NCBI RefSeq assembly: GCF_014529535.1
Contig: NW_023503493.1
Span: forward strand, 12,556,001 to 12,620,000
Reading direction: 5' to 3'
DNA length: 64,000 bases
Source: Bradysia coprophila
Lineage: Eukaryota > Arthropoda > Insecta > Diptera > Sciaridae
Positions 23,052-35,182 of the stretch are shown here, one piece after another. Positions within the stretch are counted from its first letter, which is position 1; every line of letters starts with the position of its first letter. The position numbers were made by a program, and so were the translations under genes. The notes under the pieces are model-generated. The model did no database searches, was not told the origin of the DNA, and saw nothing but the letters and a program-made list of their open reading frames with translations.

Positions 23052-26000
23052 ATGGCACCACCACCCCTCGACAGTGATTTCAATGCTGAAACGAAAATCT
23101 GGAGCGGACCGGCTGAAGATCACGACAAAAGTTTACAGCTTGGCTCTTATCTGCTGAAAGTTTTGAAGAATGCCGAAAATCAAGACAAAATTGTGCAGGT
23201 TGGATGGACTTAAGCCAGCTTCAAATCTTTTACATAACCGAATAATTCCTATTTTTGCTAGATATTCCACGATACTGGTGAAGAAATGAGTGTCAGAGAA
23301 ATGTATCTGAAAAGTGTTCGATTGGGTGTACGCTTACAGAAGGCCGGCGTAAAGCCTGGTGACGTCGTTTCGATAATATCGCAAAACTGTTCCGTGTTGA
23401 CACCGTTATCGGTTGGATTATTGGCTATTGGTGCCATCGTTAGTTATTTGGACGAGAATGTAGTGACTTATTACAGTGAGTTAATCTTTTGAAGTATTAG
23501 ATAAGGCGTAGAAAGATTCTTTAAATTTGACATGCCGTTGACAAATTACGTTGTGGAACAAGTATAACTTTGAGGGTCGATGAGCGAATGTTTTCTTTTG
23601 TTAGTCCATTCACTTTTTCCCGGGATCAGCCATTTTCCGGCAGAAAAAATCTTTCTCAGAACTCAGACGCGGTACAGGTCTCCCATCACTCTAAGGTTAT
23701 TTTATAATAATCATGAGAAAATAAGTCGTTGGGACAATTGGTTGCGATTGCGAATCACCGAAAATTTCCATGATTGCAGTAGTTATTCGAGAAAATATTT
23801 TCTTGACTGCGTTAGAGTTTTCGTTCCTTCGCAATCTTCATCAATTTTCCCGACCGTGTGGTTCAAGATTCTGTGCAGATGGGCAGATTCATTGTAAACC
23901 ATAGACGAAGGTGGCAAATCAATCGACTGACGCTTGCGTTGTAGCACATAAGCTTTTAAGTGCCATGTCTCCCGACATTCATATTTAATCAACGCTCTCC
24001 AAGACCAGTGTCTGTTATTGGAGTGCGTTGATTTAATTTGAGACTGGCTATCAAAAGACGCATAGAGCGCCAAAAGCAAGCTTCGCCCGATTTCACCATA
24101 TTGGTCAGTATTAAACCCTTGTCACTTTCCATGTTGGATTTTCAACGCACTTACGGCGTGAATTTGATAAAAACGCGCTGAAGGTGACTGTATCAACACG
24201 AACAGAAAATAAGAAAGTTTTGCATTTGCGTGATCAGATACCATTTTTGTCGCATGTATTAATAAACCAAGGATAGGTCCATATACATGGCATACGGAGA
24301 CATAATAGCCAAAAATAATAAAAATGATAAAAAGTAATCGGAAGATAATAACCAACACTTCAACGCTATCATTAGCATCTGTAAATTTGTTACTGGCATA
24401 TAATATTATATGGATGGTATTGTGGCTATTATACACTCAATTACATTGGTTTTGGCTTCTGATAATCATTAACCTTCAATATAAGAGGCGTACGTATAGG
24501 AAGAGATTAAACCACATTTCTTTATCATTAATCATAGTAGTTAGAAATAAATCGATGTTTACGATTGGAAATAGAGTAGAATGCTGCTCGGTAAATTACA
24601 CAAAGAGGAATGCTAGAAACAGGATAGAGTTCGGAAGAAAAAGGTTTGAAAAGAGTTGGTGCTAGTGGGGTTTCGTTAAAAGAAAGCTTCTAAAATAAAC
24701 AGCTAAATGCAGATAGGGGACGTGTCACATTAGCGATTTATAAGAAAAATGAAATTTAAATACTTTTGCTCCTTTCTTTAGATTTATCAGTTTGGGACGA
24801 TCAGTGAAGATCTCGAAACACAGATCTGTTGATCCTTTGCTCCTTTCTTACATTGTGTTAGTATAGTGAAGCTGATAACGATTTTTTTTCATAGGAACGT
24901 TTTGAAGACATCTACTACTTTAATATCTACAAAAAACACTTCCATATGAATTCCAACACGTGTAGGCGGAATTATTAAGTCTTTCATAGTGTAACCTCTT
25001 CTTGTAAGAATACATTTAGAAGTGTTTTTGTGAGAGATTGAAGCAGCTGGTGTCTTGTAAACGTTTGGCCTTATCAACTGTAATTATTTATGAATTATTT
25101 CGAATTTTTGCCTGCGACAGCGGTAACAAAACGCAATTTTCCTTTTTCTTATAATTCGCTATCGCGACACGTCCCCTTTCCACATTTAGTTATTCAAATT
25201 CAACAAAGATCTTATCTCGTATAAAACCGAATCGAGACCCAAACAAGATATAACATAAAGAATGTCTCTCTAACCCACAATTTGATTCCAAACAATTTAA
25301 ATTTAATTTTACAGAGGACGAAAGGAACGATCTAAGACGTGTGAATCCTCACTTCATAATTTGCAACGTATCAACTGTCGAACAAATAATGGACTACACC
25401 GATGGCCAAACAATTATAACATTCGAAAATAATGGTGGCAGATACCAGACCATAGAAGATTTCCTAATTGATTATGAGAAGGAAGAGGAACTTGTGTAAT
25501 TACATACATTTTCCGATCAATTTTAAGCAGAATATTCAGGGAAATGTTTTTGTTTACAGACCGGTTGTGATTAAAGAGCCAGGAAAAGTTACAGCAGTAA
25601 TGCTACCAAGTTCTGGAACGACTGGAAAGCCAAAGTTTATATGCTTATCTCATGCGATGCTCCTGAGTCAACTATTCCGAACACCGTAAGACTATCCATT
25701 AATTTCAGTTTCCATCCACCGAAAACTCATTTCCTCACTATCTTCCTTCCAGTAAACCAGCCACCCCATACGAATATGTAACACTAAATATTTGTCCAAT
25801 GTACTGGATCAGTGGTGTAGCCGTAGCATTCGGAGATTTGTCCGGGCTGAAGACTCGCATTATAACCACTCAAAAATCCACACCCGAACTGATAATCGAA
25901 CTCACTCAAAAATACAACGTTACCGATGTGTTCTGCAATGCAACTCAATTAACCGGAGCAGTGGTGATATTAAGACAATTGAAAATCGAGCTGCCATCGC

Positions 26001-26929
26001 TGAAAGTATTTGCTGCTGGCGGTGCGGCCGTTCCGTACAATTCTGTTCTGGAGATGCGCAATTACGTACCCAATGGAATTGTTATATCGGGCTATGGATT
26101 GACGGAAGTTGCTGGAATCGTTTCAATTGAAGTCTTCGGACCAGAAGGATCTGTAGGGTTGTTAGCGAAGGGAATTCATGTAAAGGTAAGTTGAACCAAT
26201 GTGTAATGAACGCATTATAGATGACTAACTGAAACAATAAACAGATCAAGGGAGAAAACGGTCAGCTCTTAGGACCTAACGAAAGTGGTGAACTTTGGAC
26301 GAAAACCGAGTACGAATTTTTGGTGAGTGAATCGAGCATGCAATTCTGTGAATTTCTTGTTCTAAATTTCAAATTCTAAATTATCCAGGACTATCTAAAT
26401 AACGAACCATCCAGAGACAAAGTCATTGACAGTGAGGGCTTTCTGAACTCAAACGACATTGCATACTTTGATGAGGATGGCTTCCTGTACATAACGGGCA
26501 GGAGAGAAGACATTCTGGAATATTTACACAGTCCCGTTAGTTCCACAAAAATCGAATCAATTTTAGCATCTCATCCGGAATTAGTAGAAGTTTGTGTTGT
26601 TGGCGTACGGGTACCAATCTACTATGATATTCCAACCGCTGTCGTTGTTAAGGTAGCAGATAGTAAATTAACCGCTGAAGATATTCATTTGTGGATAAAA
26701 GGTAGGTCAATTCCACCTGATGGCATAGTGGTTTGTGGTTTTAATGAATTTCTTCGGTTGCATTTTAGATAAACTACCGAGTGATTTGTACAAGTTACGA
26801 GGAGGAATCTATTTCGTCGATGAATTACCCAGAACGTGTTCGGGCAAAATAAAGAAACATTTAGTTAAAATGCAAGCATTCGACTGGTACCATGAAAGTG
26901 GATCGAAAATTGAAGATTTTAAGTATTAG
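23052..26929 (+). CDS. adenylate-forming enzyme, acyl-CoA synthetase / luciferase-like (ANL family)
   Basis: Eight exons (23052-23198, 23262-23475, 25315-25495, 25560-25685, 25753-26185, 26245-26322, 26389-26701, 26769-26929) join in phase into 550 aa, the usual length of firefly-luciferase-like proteins. ANL enzymes activate a carboxylate with ATP and pass it to CoA. Motifs: P-loop SSGTTGKPK at 198-206, YGLTE at 337-341, the ATP-ribose Asp in SNDIAYFDEDGF (D416), TGRREDI (R431) and the C-terminal lysine in RTCSGKIKK (K524). The A8 hinge, normally KGxxVxPxEIE, reads LHSPVSSTKIES, so lysine and glycine are lost. No peroxisomal SKL-type end exists (it ends DFKY). The start has a good context (ACAAAATGG). 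The substrate cannot be told; luciferase activity should not be assumed. Confidence 0.95.
24716..25176. mobile_element. 460-bp MITE in intron 2 of the ANL gene
   Basis: The ends GGGGACGTGTC (24716) and GACACGTCCCC (to 25176) are inverted repeats. Similarity runs inward for about 40 bp (TTATAAGAAAAA and its inverse). The 1839-nt intron is the only long one in the gene and this element accounts for a quarter of it. Confidence 0.8.
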
Positions 26930-27488
26930 CGCTTACATAATAGTCTTAGGCAGTGTTATTTATGGTAAGCAATTCAATTGTGTAATCAATATTTTAAGGG
27001 AAATTATGTTTAATCTGTACGAAAGTCTAGCCTGGTGTTTAATAAAAGATGAAAAGTTTATGTCGATTTGTCTCATTAAGTCACACAAGATATATTACTA
27101 AGAGCAAGAGTATAGCAGTGGAAGAATAATGTTCTAATCCTTTTCTGTATCATCTGTTATCGACAAACGCGAAAAGAGTAAATATTGAGCTCCAGAACAT
27201 CATCTTATATATCATACTACGTGTTCAAACAAACGAGGTAAAAGATTTTATACTGAATCGTCAAATCAAATCGGATCAAATGAAGTATCAGATTCGATAA
27301 CAATGAATGATATGTTTAATGAAATGTTAATAGTTGTGAAGCCGAGTTGGTATAGATGCTAAAATTAGTTTTATTTTCGACATTTCCCCTAAATATTTTC
27401 TGTTGGAATTGTTTTAGCGATTAATGGGCAGTATGAAATGGGACAAATGAATATGGGAAGCAAGAAACAAGCTATTCAAGAATTTTAA
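26892..27488 (+). CDS. possible 47-aa secreted peptide overlapping the ANL gene end
   Basis: In a different frame within the last ANL exon, ATG 26892 opens a signal-peptide-like run (LKILSISAYIIVLGSVIY) that meets a donor GTAAGC at 26965. A pyrimidine-rich acceptor ends at 27417, and the exon 27418-27488 continues in phase to TAA, adding a polar tail that includes QYEMGQMNMGSKK. The whole is 47 residues. It could be a nested small-peptide gene, an alternative 3' end, or coincidence. The intron contains one copy of the 150-bp repeat. Confidence 0.25.
27041..27046 (+). terminator. poly(A) signal AATAAA of the ANL gene
   Basis: AATAAA lies about 110 nt past the stop at 26929 and is the first good match downstream. 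Confidence 0.55.
27151..27294 (+). repeat. 150-bp dispersed repeat family (no TIRs), type copy
   Basis: The unit starts CATCTGTTATCGACAAA, has a GAGCTC near its middle, then GTTCAAACAAACGAGGTAAAAG followed about 45 bp later by AAATGAAGTATCAGATT. Related copies on the + strand lie at 17341, 30322, 36934, 37379, 44162, 53599 and 60843, and on the - strand at 29174, 35084 and 41504; partial copies are at 47339 and 59627. No terminal inverted repeats or pol III boxes were seen. The doubled 3' signature TGAAGTA(A/G)NAGATT is the best conserved part. Confidence 0.8.
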
Positions 27489-27944
27489 AAGTAAGAGCTG
27501 GATTCCTAGTTCCGTTGTTGGAAGTATAGTGGTGTGTTTGAGAAAAAATCTTTTACTTCATTCGTTTTGACATAAATCATCGTTTTTTTGCCCTTGCAGA
27601 CAATAACATATGATTAGCCATTTCGGAAAAGTCAAGTAAGTTACAGTAAGAATTATTCGTTTGTTGTAAAGAACATTTTTGACATTGACGAGTAAGGATA
27701 GACGAAGTTCGGTATGCGGTTGTCTAAAGCTGGTTTATATTTTTTTTATCCGTACGGGCGTGAATAACCTTATTTTCTCCACTCAAATGCGGTGAGAAGA
27801 CGACGCTCTTTCTGATGACAGTTCAGGTGAAAAAGGTTTTTTTTTGAACTCTTGTTGGACTCGACACAATCACCTTCGTATCCATTTTTCTGTTGGAGAT
27901 TAACATAGCAATCAAACATATTTGTAGTCAGTCAAAATTATATA

Positions 27945-28141
27945 TTCGTCATGTTCGGACTCATTAAACTTTCTTTCATAAAATCGTTGTTTCTACTCGA
28001 ACCTTTTGTCCGGAATCCTGCCGATTCCAACAGATTATGGGCTTTCAGGGACGTTCGTCATGTTCGGACTCATTAAACTTTCTTTCATAAAATCGTTGTT
28101 TCTACTCGAGCCTTTTGTCCGGAATCCTGCCGATTCCAACA
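27945..28141. repeat. direct repeat, two 88-bp copies 109 bp apart
   Basis: The unit beginning TTCGTCATGTTCGGACTC at 27945 recurs at 28054 with one difference noted (CTCGAACC versus CTCGAGCC). A 21-bp spacer separates the copies. Confidence 0.9.
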
Positions 28142-29173
28142 TTTCCATCCCACAGATCTACTACTTCATTTTATTGCCCTAAGAGTTAATTACTGTTTCT
28201 TGACATTTCTGCTTTTTATTTTCTTCTTTCGATTCGTAGATATTCTCGATAGTGTTGACGTCAATGGAACTGATTGCTTCAGTGGACGTTATACAAACAA
28301 ACGTTTTTTTTTCTTGTTTTGTACTTCCCATATTTAGGTAGAATAGTTACTCGTATGAAGACTAATAGGCAGTTTTGTTTGTATGGATTGACTAGTCTAT
28401 GTAAATCAACTGAAGCAAATTCCTATCTAAATTTCAATAACCTCCGCTGTACTTAATTTATAGAACGTTAAAATACTTACAGTTATGTCGAGTCCAATAG
28501 AAGTGCAATCATCAACAGAAACTAACTTTACCAATCAGAACATTTTCCTTTTATCTGCGCATTACACTTTGACGATCTCTTCAGAGTTCATTTCTTTTGT
28601 TCGCTCTAAATATTTAAACCCTTTCATGCACGCACAGTACTTTAGCGTATTATGCCTAATTGCTCATTGAACAACTTAATTGTAACGTACTAACTGTAGC
28701 GAAATAATCCATTGTTGTTAAGGACCGTCATTCAATTCCTTTTATTATTACGAAAATACGACGAATGGATTGTATGTACTCGTTTGACTGAGTTTTATTT
28801 GATTTTGTTGAAAAGCTTGTAACGATTTTGCGAAATGTTATCATTTTGGAATAATATAAGTACTTAAGACTGGAAGACTGGTTTACGGAAAAAAAAGAGT
28901 TGATGGTTGTTCTGAAGACCTTTAAAAGAAACAGATGGCAGGACGATCCTTTTTTATTTAAAAGTAAAGAATTAAACGATTCGACTTTCGATATTTTTAT
29001 AATTTTTTCTTGCAAACTTTGACGAATGATTTTTATGGACATATAGACGAAATAATTCCTTAACTGAACTTAGTTCTAGTCTTTTTCTCATCATTAACTA
29101 TATACAAGTGGCCTATCATACTCATTGAATCTGTCACTTCGTTTATTTAGATAATAGTCAAGTTTTTGCTGCA

Positions 29174-29274
29174 AAATCTACTACTTCACTAGTTTTTACA
29201 TACATTTTGTTACATAAAATAGGAATAACTAGAAGTTCTGACCTATTTTGGTCGCCGTTTTCGATAACAGATAG
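29174..29274 (-). repeat. 150-bp dispersed repeat family, - strand copy
   Basis: Read on the - strand it runs from CTATCTGTTATCGAAAAC and GCGACCAAAATAGG to GTGAAGTAGTAGATTTT; the second 3' signature is missing. Confidence 0.7.
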
Positions 29275-29644
29275 CTTAACGTTGCTTAAAGATTTTCTGG
29301 ATTTTTTGATGCTTGGCTATCAAGAGAATTGTAAAGTACTGGCCAACGATGGAATCAACCTTAAAGTGTTGTGCACGCACATAGAGAACCTGTCCCGTGA
29401 CTAACAAAACTCCAAACCAATATACCCCGAAATTTATTCGATTTTTTTGAATTCGATTACTTTAATATGAGATTGAGTTCCATGAACGTTGCTGCTCCTC
29501 TAAGTGATATGCAACAGATTCCGAGCTTACCCAGGCTTATCACTAGTGAAGCCATGGAATTCGCCATTTGGTGTCAGTGATTCAAAATGTTACAATAACG
29601 GAATCACATTTTGGTTCAACAGGGATGTATTAATAGTACATTTT

Positions 29645-29761
29645 CTACCTTGGTGTATATTTCGAGAATAACTTCGTATGTACAATTGTATATAACGAGC
29701 GCCAGCGAGTGTATATACAATTGTACATAAGAAGTGATTCGAGAAATATACACCAAGGTAG
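29645..29761. repeat. 117-bp palindrome with 50-bp arms
   Basis: CTACCTTGGTGTATATTTC at 29645 is inverted at the end of the unit (GAAATATACACCAAGGTAG to 29761). The arms differ at a few positions, the loop is 17 nt, and the inner stem is ATGTACAATTGTATATA. It directly abuts the next element. Confidence 0.85.
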
Positions 29762-29769
29762 AACAATGT

Positions 29770-30263
29770 TTTATCTCCTGCAAGCTGATATTTCATACAT
29801 TAGCGAAATAACCACAAAAATTTGGATTTAAAATTAATTAATTAAGCATGTTGTTTTAAAACGCATTCACAACAAAAAAAACATCATACAGAGAATCCTT
29901 TATTTACTTACTCACACACATATACTATCCACCTCAACATTTCGTTCAAATCACATCATTTCGACTACTCTGATTATTTGATCGATGTAGAAGTGACTAA
30001 TGAACCACTACCGACATCAATTGCATCTCGTTATGTGATTTGTTGGCGTAGTGGTCAGCATGTTTGGTTGATATGCTGCTGGTCCCGTGTTCGCTTCCGC
30101 CGTTCGGCGATTTTTTTTTTTTTCAAATATGTAGATGGAAAGTAAATTTACCCTAGGTGGGTTATGTGTGAATTATCCAATCGTATAGGCTGTGGTTATG
30201 TATGTGTTTGTGTTTATATGCAGAAACGCGTAATGTATGAGATATCAGCTTGCAGGAGATAAA
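29770..30263. mobile_element. 494-bp element with 36-bp TIRs carrying a tRNA-like core
   Basis: TTTATCTCCTGCAAGCTGAT at 29770 is inverted at the right end (to 30263) with few mismatches over about 36 bp. Inside, 30043-30105 carries an A-box-like TGGCGTAGTGG and a B-box-like GTGTTCGCTTCC, followed by 13 T residues at 30111-30123, a pol III terminator. A tRNA-derived unit inside a TIR element suggests either a SINE that inserted into a MITE or a chimeric element. Confidence 0.7.
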
Positions 30264-30321
30264 TAAAAATTCTATTGAACTTTTGAGACAGATTGAATTT
30301 AACCTTAAAGAAACATATAAT

Positions 30322-30449
30322 CATTTGCTATCGAAAACGACCAGAATAAGTGATCAACTCTGGCTGGTGTGTTTTGCGATATAGCGGAACAGACGATAAT
30401 GAATCATATCGAACATAAGATACTTTACACAAATGAAGTACCAGATTTA
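30322..30449 (+). repeat. 150-bp dispersed repeat family, copy
   Basis: CATTTGCTATCGAAAACGACC then AGAATAAGTGATC, ending CACAAATGAAGTACCAGATTT. The second 3' signature is absent. Confidence 0.65.
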
Positions 30450-31914
30450 GCAATATTGTTGAGATACGCTTACTGTAGCTAAAAGGATAATTTTGTGTGT
30501 CTAAAAAACTGAGAATTTGATGCTAATATGACTGTAAACAGTGATTACTAATCACAATATTAATCATTTCGTTCTTTGGACCCCTCTAACGACATTGGTA
30601 ATAAATTAGAACAAAAATATATGACATGCGATGACCGAACCTAGATGACCATCATTTTTGAAATAATGAATAAATAACAACATTTCCACCATTCGTGACG
30701 ATAAATTAACTGTTTCCTTCTCCAGTAAGAAATACAGGAAGGCTAAGGCGCATTAAAGGGAACAAATAAAAAGACATTTTTCGGTTGAAAGGAAAAATTT
30801 TCCAAATCTTCTAACTGAAATTCTCATCGTCGTATGTGCACACATCTGATTTTCCATTGTACACATTCACCTCGCTTATCAAAAGAATAAAAATTTACGA
30901 TCAACTGTGTGGATCTATTTAGGATATCAAATGAAATATATGCACAATTATGTTCATAACGTTTAAGACGACGGTGCAATAGAGTCTCTCCCTTTAAAAA
31001 TGTTTTTGAAGAAATAAGAAAGCGAAATTTTTAGCTGCCAAACCTAGTTATTATTTTCAAATTTGCCAGCATATTTTCGAGTCACAAATGAAAAGAAAAT
31101 CATTTAGTCACTGATTCCATATTGAAATTGTGAATGCAGACAAGGTAGAAAAACGGAATGATTTTAATGCAAGCGAAATAGGGGTGCCGGGATAAATGGA
31201 AATCTTTTAACACAGATTCCTTCCATTCAAATGGGTCGAAATTTGAAACCTCTATTCCACCAGACCGGATGTTGAAACAATGGAAGCTGTTGCGTTTTAC
31301 AAGTCAGTTGACGAAAAGGTAAATCAAACATTGCGTTCAGATTATGTCGCCAATTTTATTCGTATCAAAGATTCGAAGGCAGGGTGGCTCTAAAGTTGAT
31401 TGAATCAAATGTGATGCTGGAAATTATGGGATCTTGTTAGCCGACAACAAACGATAAAGCTTGACAATAATTTGAAGAATATCATCGTCTGGCATGAGCA
31501 TTTATTTTTACTACAAATTTAGTTGGTATGCTTTTCTTGAGTCTCTAACTTTAACTAACTAACTTTCTTGAGTCTCAGCATACACTGATTGATACGAGTT
31601 TTTATTTTCGGAAGCGAAGACCTTAAATTTTGCGCTAAAATCTTCAAAATTGTACTGCAGTCTGCGGTCCGCAGATAGTTTTAGATAGTTGAAGAACGAA
31701 AAATGATAATTTGAGATGACAATATACCAGGGAAGATATCCCGATGAGTTCGACTGGGATACCTGTTATCCCAGCTTGCATCCCTTGCATCTTTGCTGCA
31801 TCTTGTAGGCAAATTTCACAAGATTTTTCATCCCAAATAAATTTTTTAAATAGAAATGAATTTATAGGGATATAATGGCCCCCCACCAATAGTGGAGTAA
31901 CTATTTCTGGTATC

Positions 31915-32090
31915 GGGGAATCTGGCTCACGAACTACGTAAAAGGTGAACTTATGTCATCGACATCAAGGTTCTTTCAGAACCTTGATCGACATAATGAC
32001 TCCTTTTACAAAATTTTGGTATCGAAAAATCGTGTGCGAGTTACGTAGTTGAAAAATGCGTTGTTTTAGCACCGTGTGCCAAATTACCCC
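31915..32090. mobile_element. MITE family 'GGGG-TCTGGCAC', copy 1
   Basis: The right end (inverse of GGGGTAATTTGGCACACGGT) matches the family copy at 42297-42474; the left end GGGGAATCTGGCTCACGAAC is partly deleted. The middle has a near-palindromic CAAGGTTCTTTCAGAACCTTG. The shared inner motif is AACAACGCATTTTTCAACTA followed by CGTAA. Confidence 0.75.
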
Positions 32091-33455
32091 ACGCCCTATT
32101 TCTAAGACAATAAAATACGGAAAAATCTGGGAAATTTAAGAAAATGTGAGAAAATGTTATTTTGTAATAATAGTCCTTGTCCATTAAACTGACAGGGAAA
32201 TGTCGATTTCGTTTCTCTTCTGACATTAAACAATTCCCTAGAACATCACAATTGACAAAAAATTGTTTCTGAGTCGTGCAACGCAATCGAAGTTACATGA
32301 AAGCGCATAGAAACGCATACCTTTTCTCCATCAGGAGATAATATTTTGTGTACCAAAAATTTTATGTGCCAAGAATCCACTGAACCAACCGTTCAAGTTT
32401 TGCTGCCAATCGATGTCGTAAGAGTCTTAAAACTATTTTGCTTCACCAAATTATGACCATCAGGGTCAATGTTTTTTCATTACGACTTTTAGGATTGTAC
32501 TTTGGTCTTAGAAACATATTCTTAAACACACGCACTTTCGAAACCTTGAAATTTTAATTGAAAAACACCAATGCAAATAAAAAATACTACAACGGGTCAC
32601 CCTGTCTATACCATTCACTCAGCAAGTTTCATTATGTGTACGCGCTAATTATATATAATGCGCGGATAGCAATTCAATTGAAGTTAAACTGAACAATATG
32701 GGCGGTAGAATATTCGATTCCCACGGAGTCATTTATGTTTGTTGGTTCTTTTGAGGAACAAAAATACTCAATTCGAACGAAATGCGTTGTTGTTTTATTG
32801 TTTATTGTTCAGGAAACCCCGTTAAAATCATGTATATACCAGCGGAATCCCGTGTACGGTTCGTACCATTTTCTTACTATTTTTTTTTCATTGTTTTCAA
32901 ATATTGTCCATAAAAAGCCATCAACAACGGATTCAATGAAAAAAGAGTGGCGTGTTCATTCATTTGAATTTTTAACGGTGAATGGAATAACGACCATTTC
33001 TTTGCCATTCATCAAATGAACACTTGCGAATTTATGGATTCGTTGAAGTGGATCCTTATAGCCATTGTTAGGATATTTGTCATGCTTAACGCAATAAAAA
33101 CCGCCTTCTTTTTAAGTATCATCGTTCAAATCTGCACGGTCTATAATGCGCTATACTCAACATTTTAATACACTGCTAATAACAATACAATATGAAAATT
33201 ACCATAACTTTGAGAATAATGCGCTGACAAAAGAAAGCAAACAACCCGTGCCACAATAAATATGTCATTTATCAATTCGATAATAATGTAAGATTTATTA
33301 ACCGTGTGTGTGAGTGTTAAAAGTATGCTCAAAAGACGAGAGAAGATATTGGTTAAACAATAACAATGTATCAATGAACAATAAAAATTCATTGAGAAGA
33401 AAATTTATAAGGACAGAGGAGTTTTTGTGTACACACAAATAAACCAAGACCGGGT

Positions 33456-33475
33456 GAGAGAGAGAGAGAGAGAGA
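33456..33475. repeat. GA microsatellite
   Basis: About ten GA units in a row, followed by an interrupted AGAGA tract. Confidence 0.85.
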
Positions 33476-35083
33476 ACGAGAGATATGTAGATAAGTAGAG
33501 TCGATTGCAGGGCGCATTAAAAAAATTTATCGTTTCCGGTAATAATGCACGCGCCTTCTATGCGGGATGTTGAAGAAAAGGAACAACAAAATATGTTCCA
33601 GTCGAAAAAAAGACATTAAACTTACGAAACATTTATAAATGCCGTACCGTATCCCTGGCATCGGTTTGTTATTTTTTCATTTCAAATTCTTTATCTATGG
33701 TGCTATTGATATCGGTTCGACAAAATAAATATAATAATGCGCACACGAGCACCCATACGGTTACAGTTCTTTGGTTATACAATTTTCGTATTTTTATGTT
33801 AATACAAAGAAGATGTTACCAAGGATGAATTTATTTTCAGACTAACCAGCTTTTGTCTAATCTTTGAAACCCACATATCTCACTTTTAGCACGCATCATG
33901 ATGCAGCCCATACAAAGAATTTCAAAATGGAATGCTAAACGCACATTTATTTATAACAACACCGAGCAATAGAAGCAATATATAAGGTAGGCTACATGGA
34001 TATATTCTCCGGAAAACCCCGAATAATAAATAACAATTTGAAACACCTTTTGTCTTGTTTGTATATCGTTTCTAGCCTTCGCTCAATTGGGTGCCAACTA
34101 TTTATGAAATTAATTCTTTAACATTTTTCGCTCTCTTGTGTTCTCGGTATATTACATAATTGTTCCGCATAGACCGTTTTGCCCCCATGTAAACTTATTT
34201 TACATTTATTGTTTGATGTTACACATTTTCGTTTAACCATATTTAAAATTAATAAAAAGAAGGGACCCGTACGATAAGTGGTAATGCAATATAGGTAGCC
34301 ATGTATACATTCTGCAACTATGGAATCCATTTACTGTCGATTTTGTAAGACCGGAAAACGGGAAGAACGCTAAATTACCGGTAAATTTAACGCTAAATTA
34401 CCGGTAAATTTTAACCGGTAAATGAAAAAAAAGATTCCCGGTAAACGGTAAGATACCTAACTGGTTTTTCTAGTATTTAAATTTCTTGGTGACACTCTGA
34501 GTACCTCTAAGTATATAGCTCAATATATAGATGCCCATAAATTGCATTCCTGAAACATTTCTGCACAAATAAAAAATCCTTTCGCAGCAACGTTCCAAGT
34601 ATCATGTTATACCGAGTTATTTAGTTTTTACTAAAATCTAACATGGCTACCAGCGGCCATTTTGTTAGTGAACCGAAAGGAGTAATGCCGCTTTACAGTT
34701 ATTAGTTATCTTCAAAAAAAAAATTACGAAAATCGAAAAAGGCTGACTCGAGGTATACCAATTTCCGGGTAGCCTGATAATGAGCTCACTCCTAGGGAAC
34801 TAGCTCACTAACTGATTAAACTTTTTTTTTTCTTGTTGGTGTTGCCAAAAGTTACTGAAATACTTGTAACGTTTCGTAAAAACAAAATGTTTTTCCAGCA
34901 ACTTTGGCAAATACTTCAAAATGCTGCGAGCCTGAAGTAGTTGGAAAATTTGTAGAGGGTTTTTTGCAACAATTTTTGCAACTGCGCGCTTCAAAAGGTT
35001 TTCTAACCTGTTACAGTCAGCAAGCACATGACCAGCATTATTATCGAGTCTATTACGTCGATCGATCAAAGTGTTGATTTCAA

Positions 35084-35182
35084 ATCTTGTACTTCATTTT
35101 TTTAACGTGCATTTTCTTATATAAACCACAATATTACGTAAAGCTTGTCATTATTTTTGTCGCACTTATCGATAACAGATGA
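35084..35182 (-). repeat. 150-bp dispersed repeat family, - strand copy
   Basis: Read on the - strand it runs from CATCTGTTATCGATAAG to ATGAAGTACAAGATTTG. It supplies the last codons and the stop of the candidate gene at 35166-35483. Confidence 0.7.

Larger units (their letters stand above)
27489..29644. other. gene-poor stretch
   Basis: No gene seen. It holds a partial copy of the dispersed-repeat 3' signature near 27548 (- strand), the direct repeat at 27945-28141 and the repeat copy at 29174. The 65-codon frame at 29207-29404 starts inside that repeat and is not accepted as a gene. Confidence 0.45.
30450..35083. other. gene-poor stretch
   Basis: No gene can be supported. Contents: a MITE at 31915-32090, a short hairpin at 31758-31778 (CTGGGATA/TATCCCAG), a GA microsatellite at 33456-33475, and a 23-bp tandem pair at 34367-34412 (CGCTAAATTACCGGTAAATT). 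On the - strand at 34995-35080 a segment reading INTLIDRRNRLDNNAGHVLA, then CNR and a GTTAGA donor, has coding-like character and is noted in the findings. Confidence 0.4.

Noticed and set aside
24122..24665. Frames of about 104 and 113 codons in the long ANL intron
   Set aside because: They overlap on opposite strands, are AT-driven and lie wholly inside the intron.
27945..28141. CRISPR-like array
   Set aside because: Only two long repeats with one 21-bp spacer, in a eukaryotic context; a simple duplication.
29207..29404. 65-codon frame with coding-like tail (for example CTHIENLSRD)
   Set aside because: Its first third lies inside a - strand copy of the dispersed repeat, and no splice partner was found.
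30043..30105. True tRNA gene
   Set aside because: A- and B-box-like strings are present but the acceptor and anticodon stems do not pair; a SINE-like or pseudogene origin fits better.
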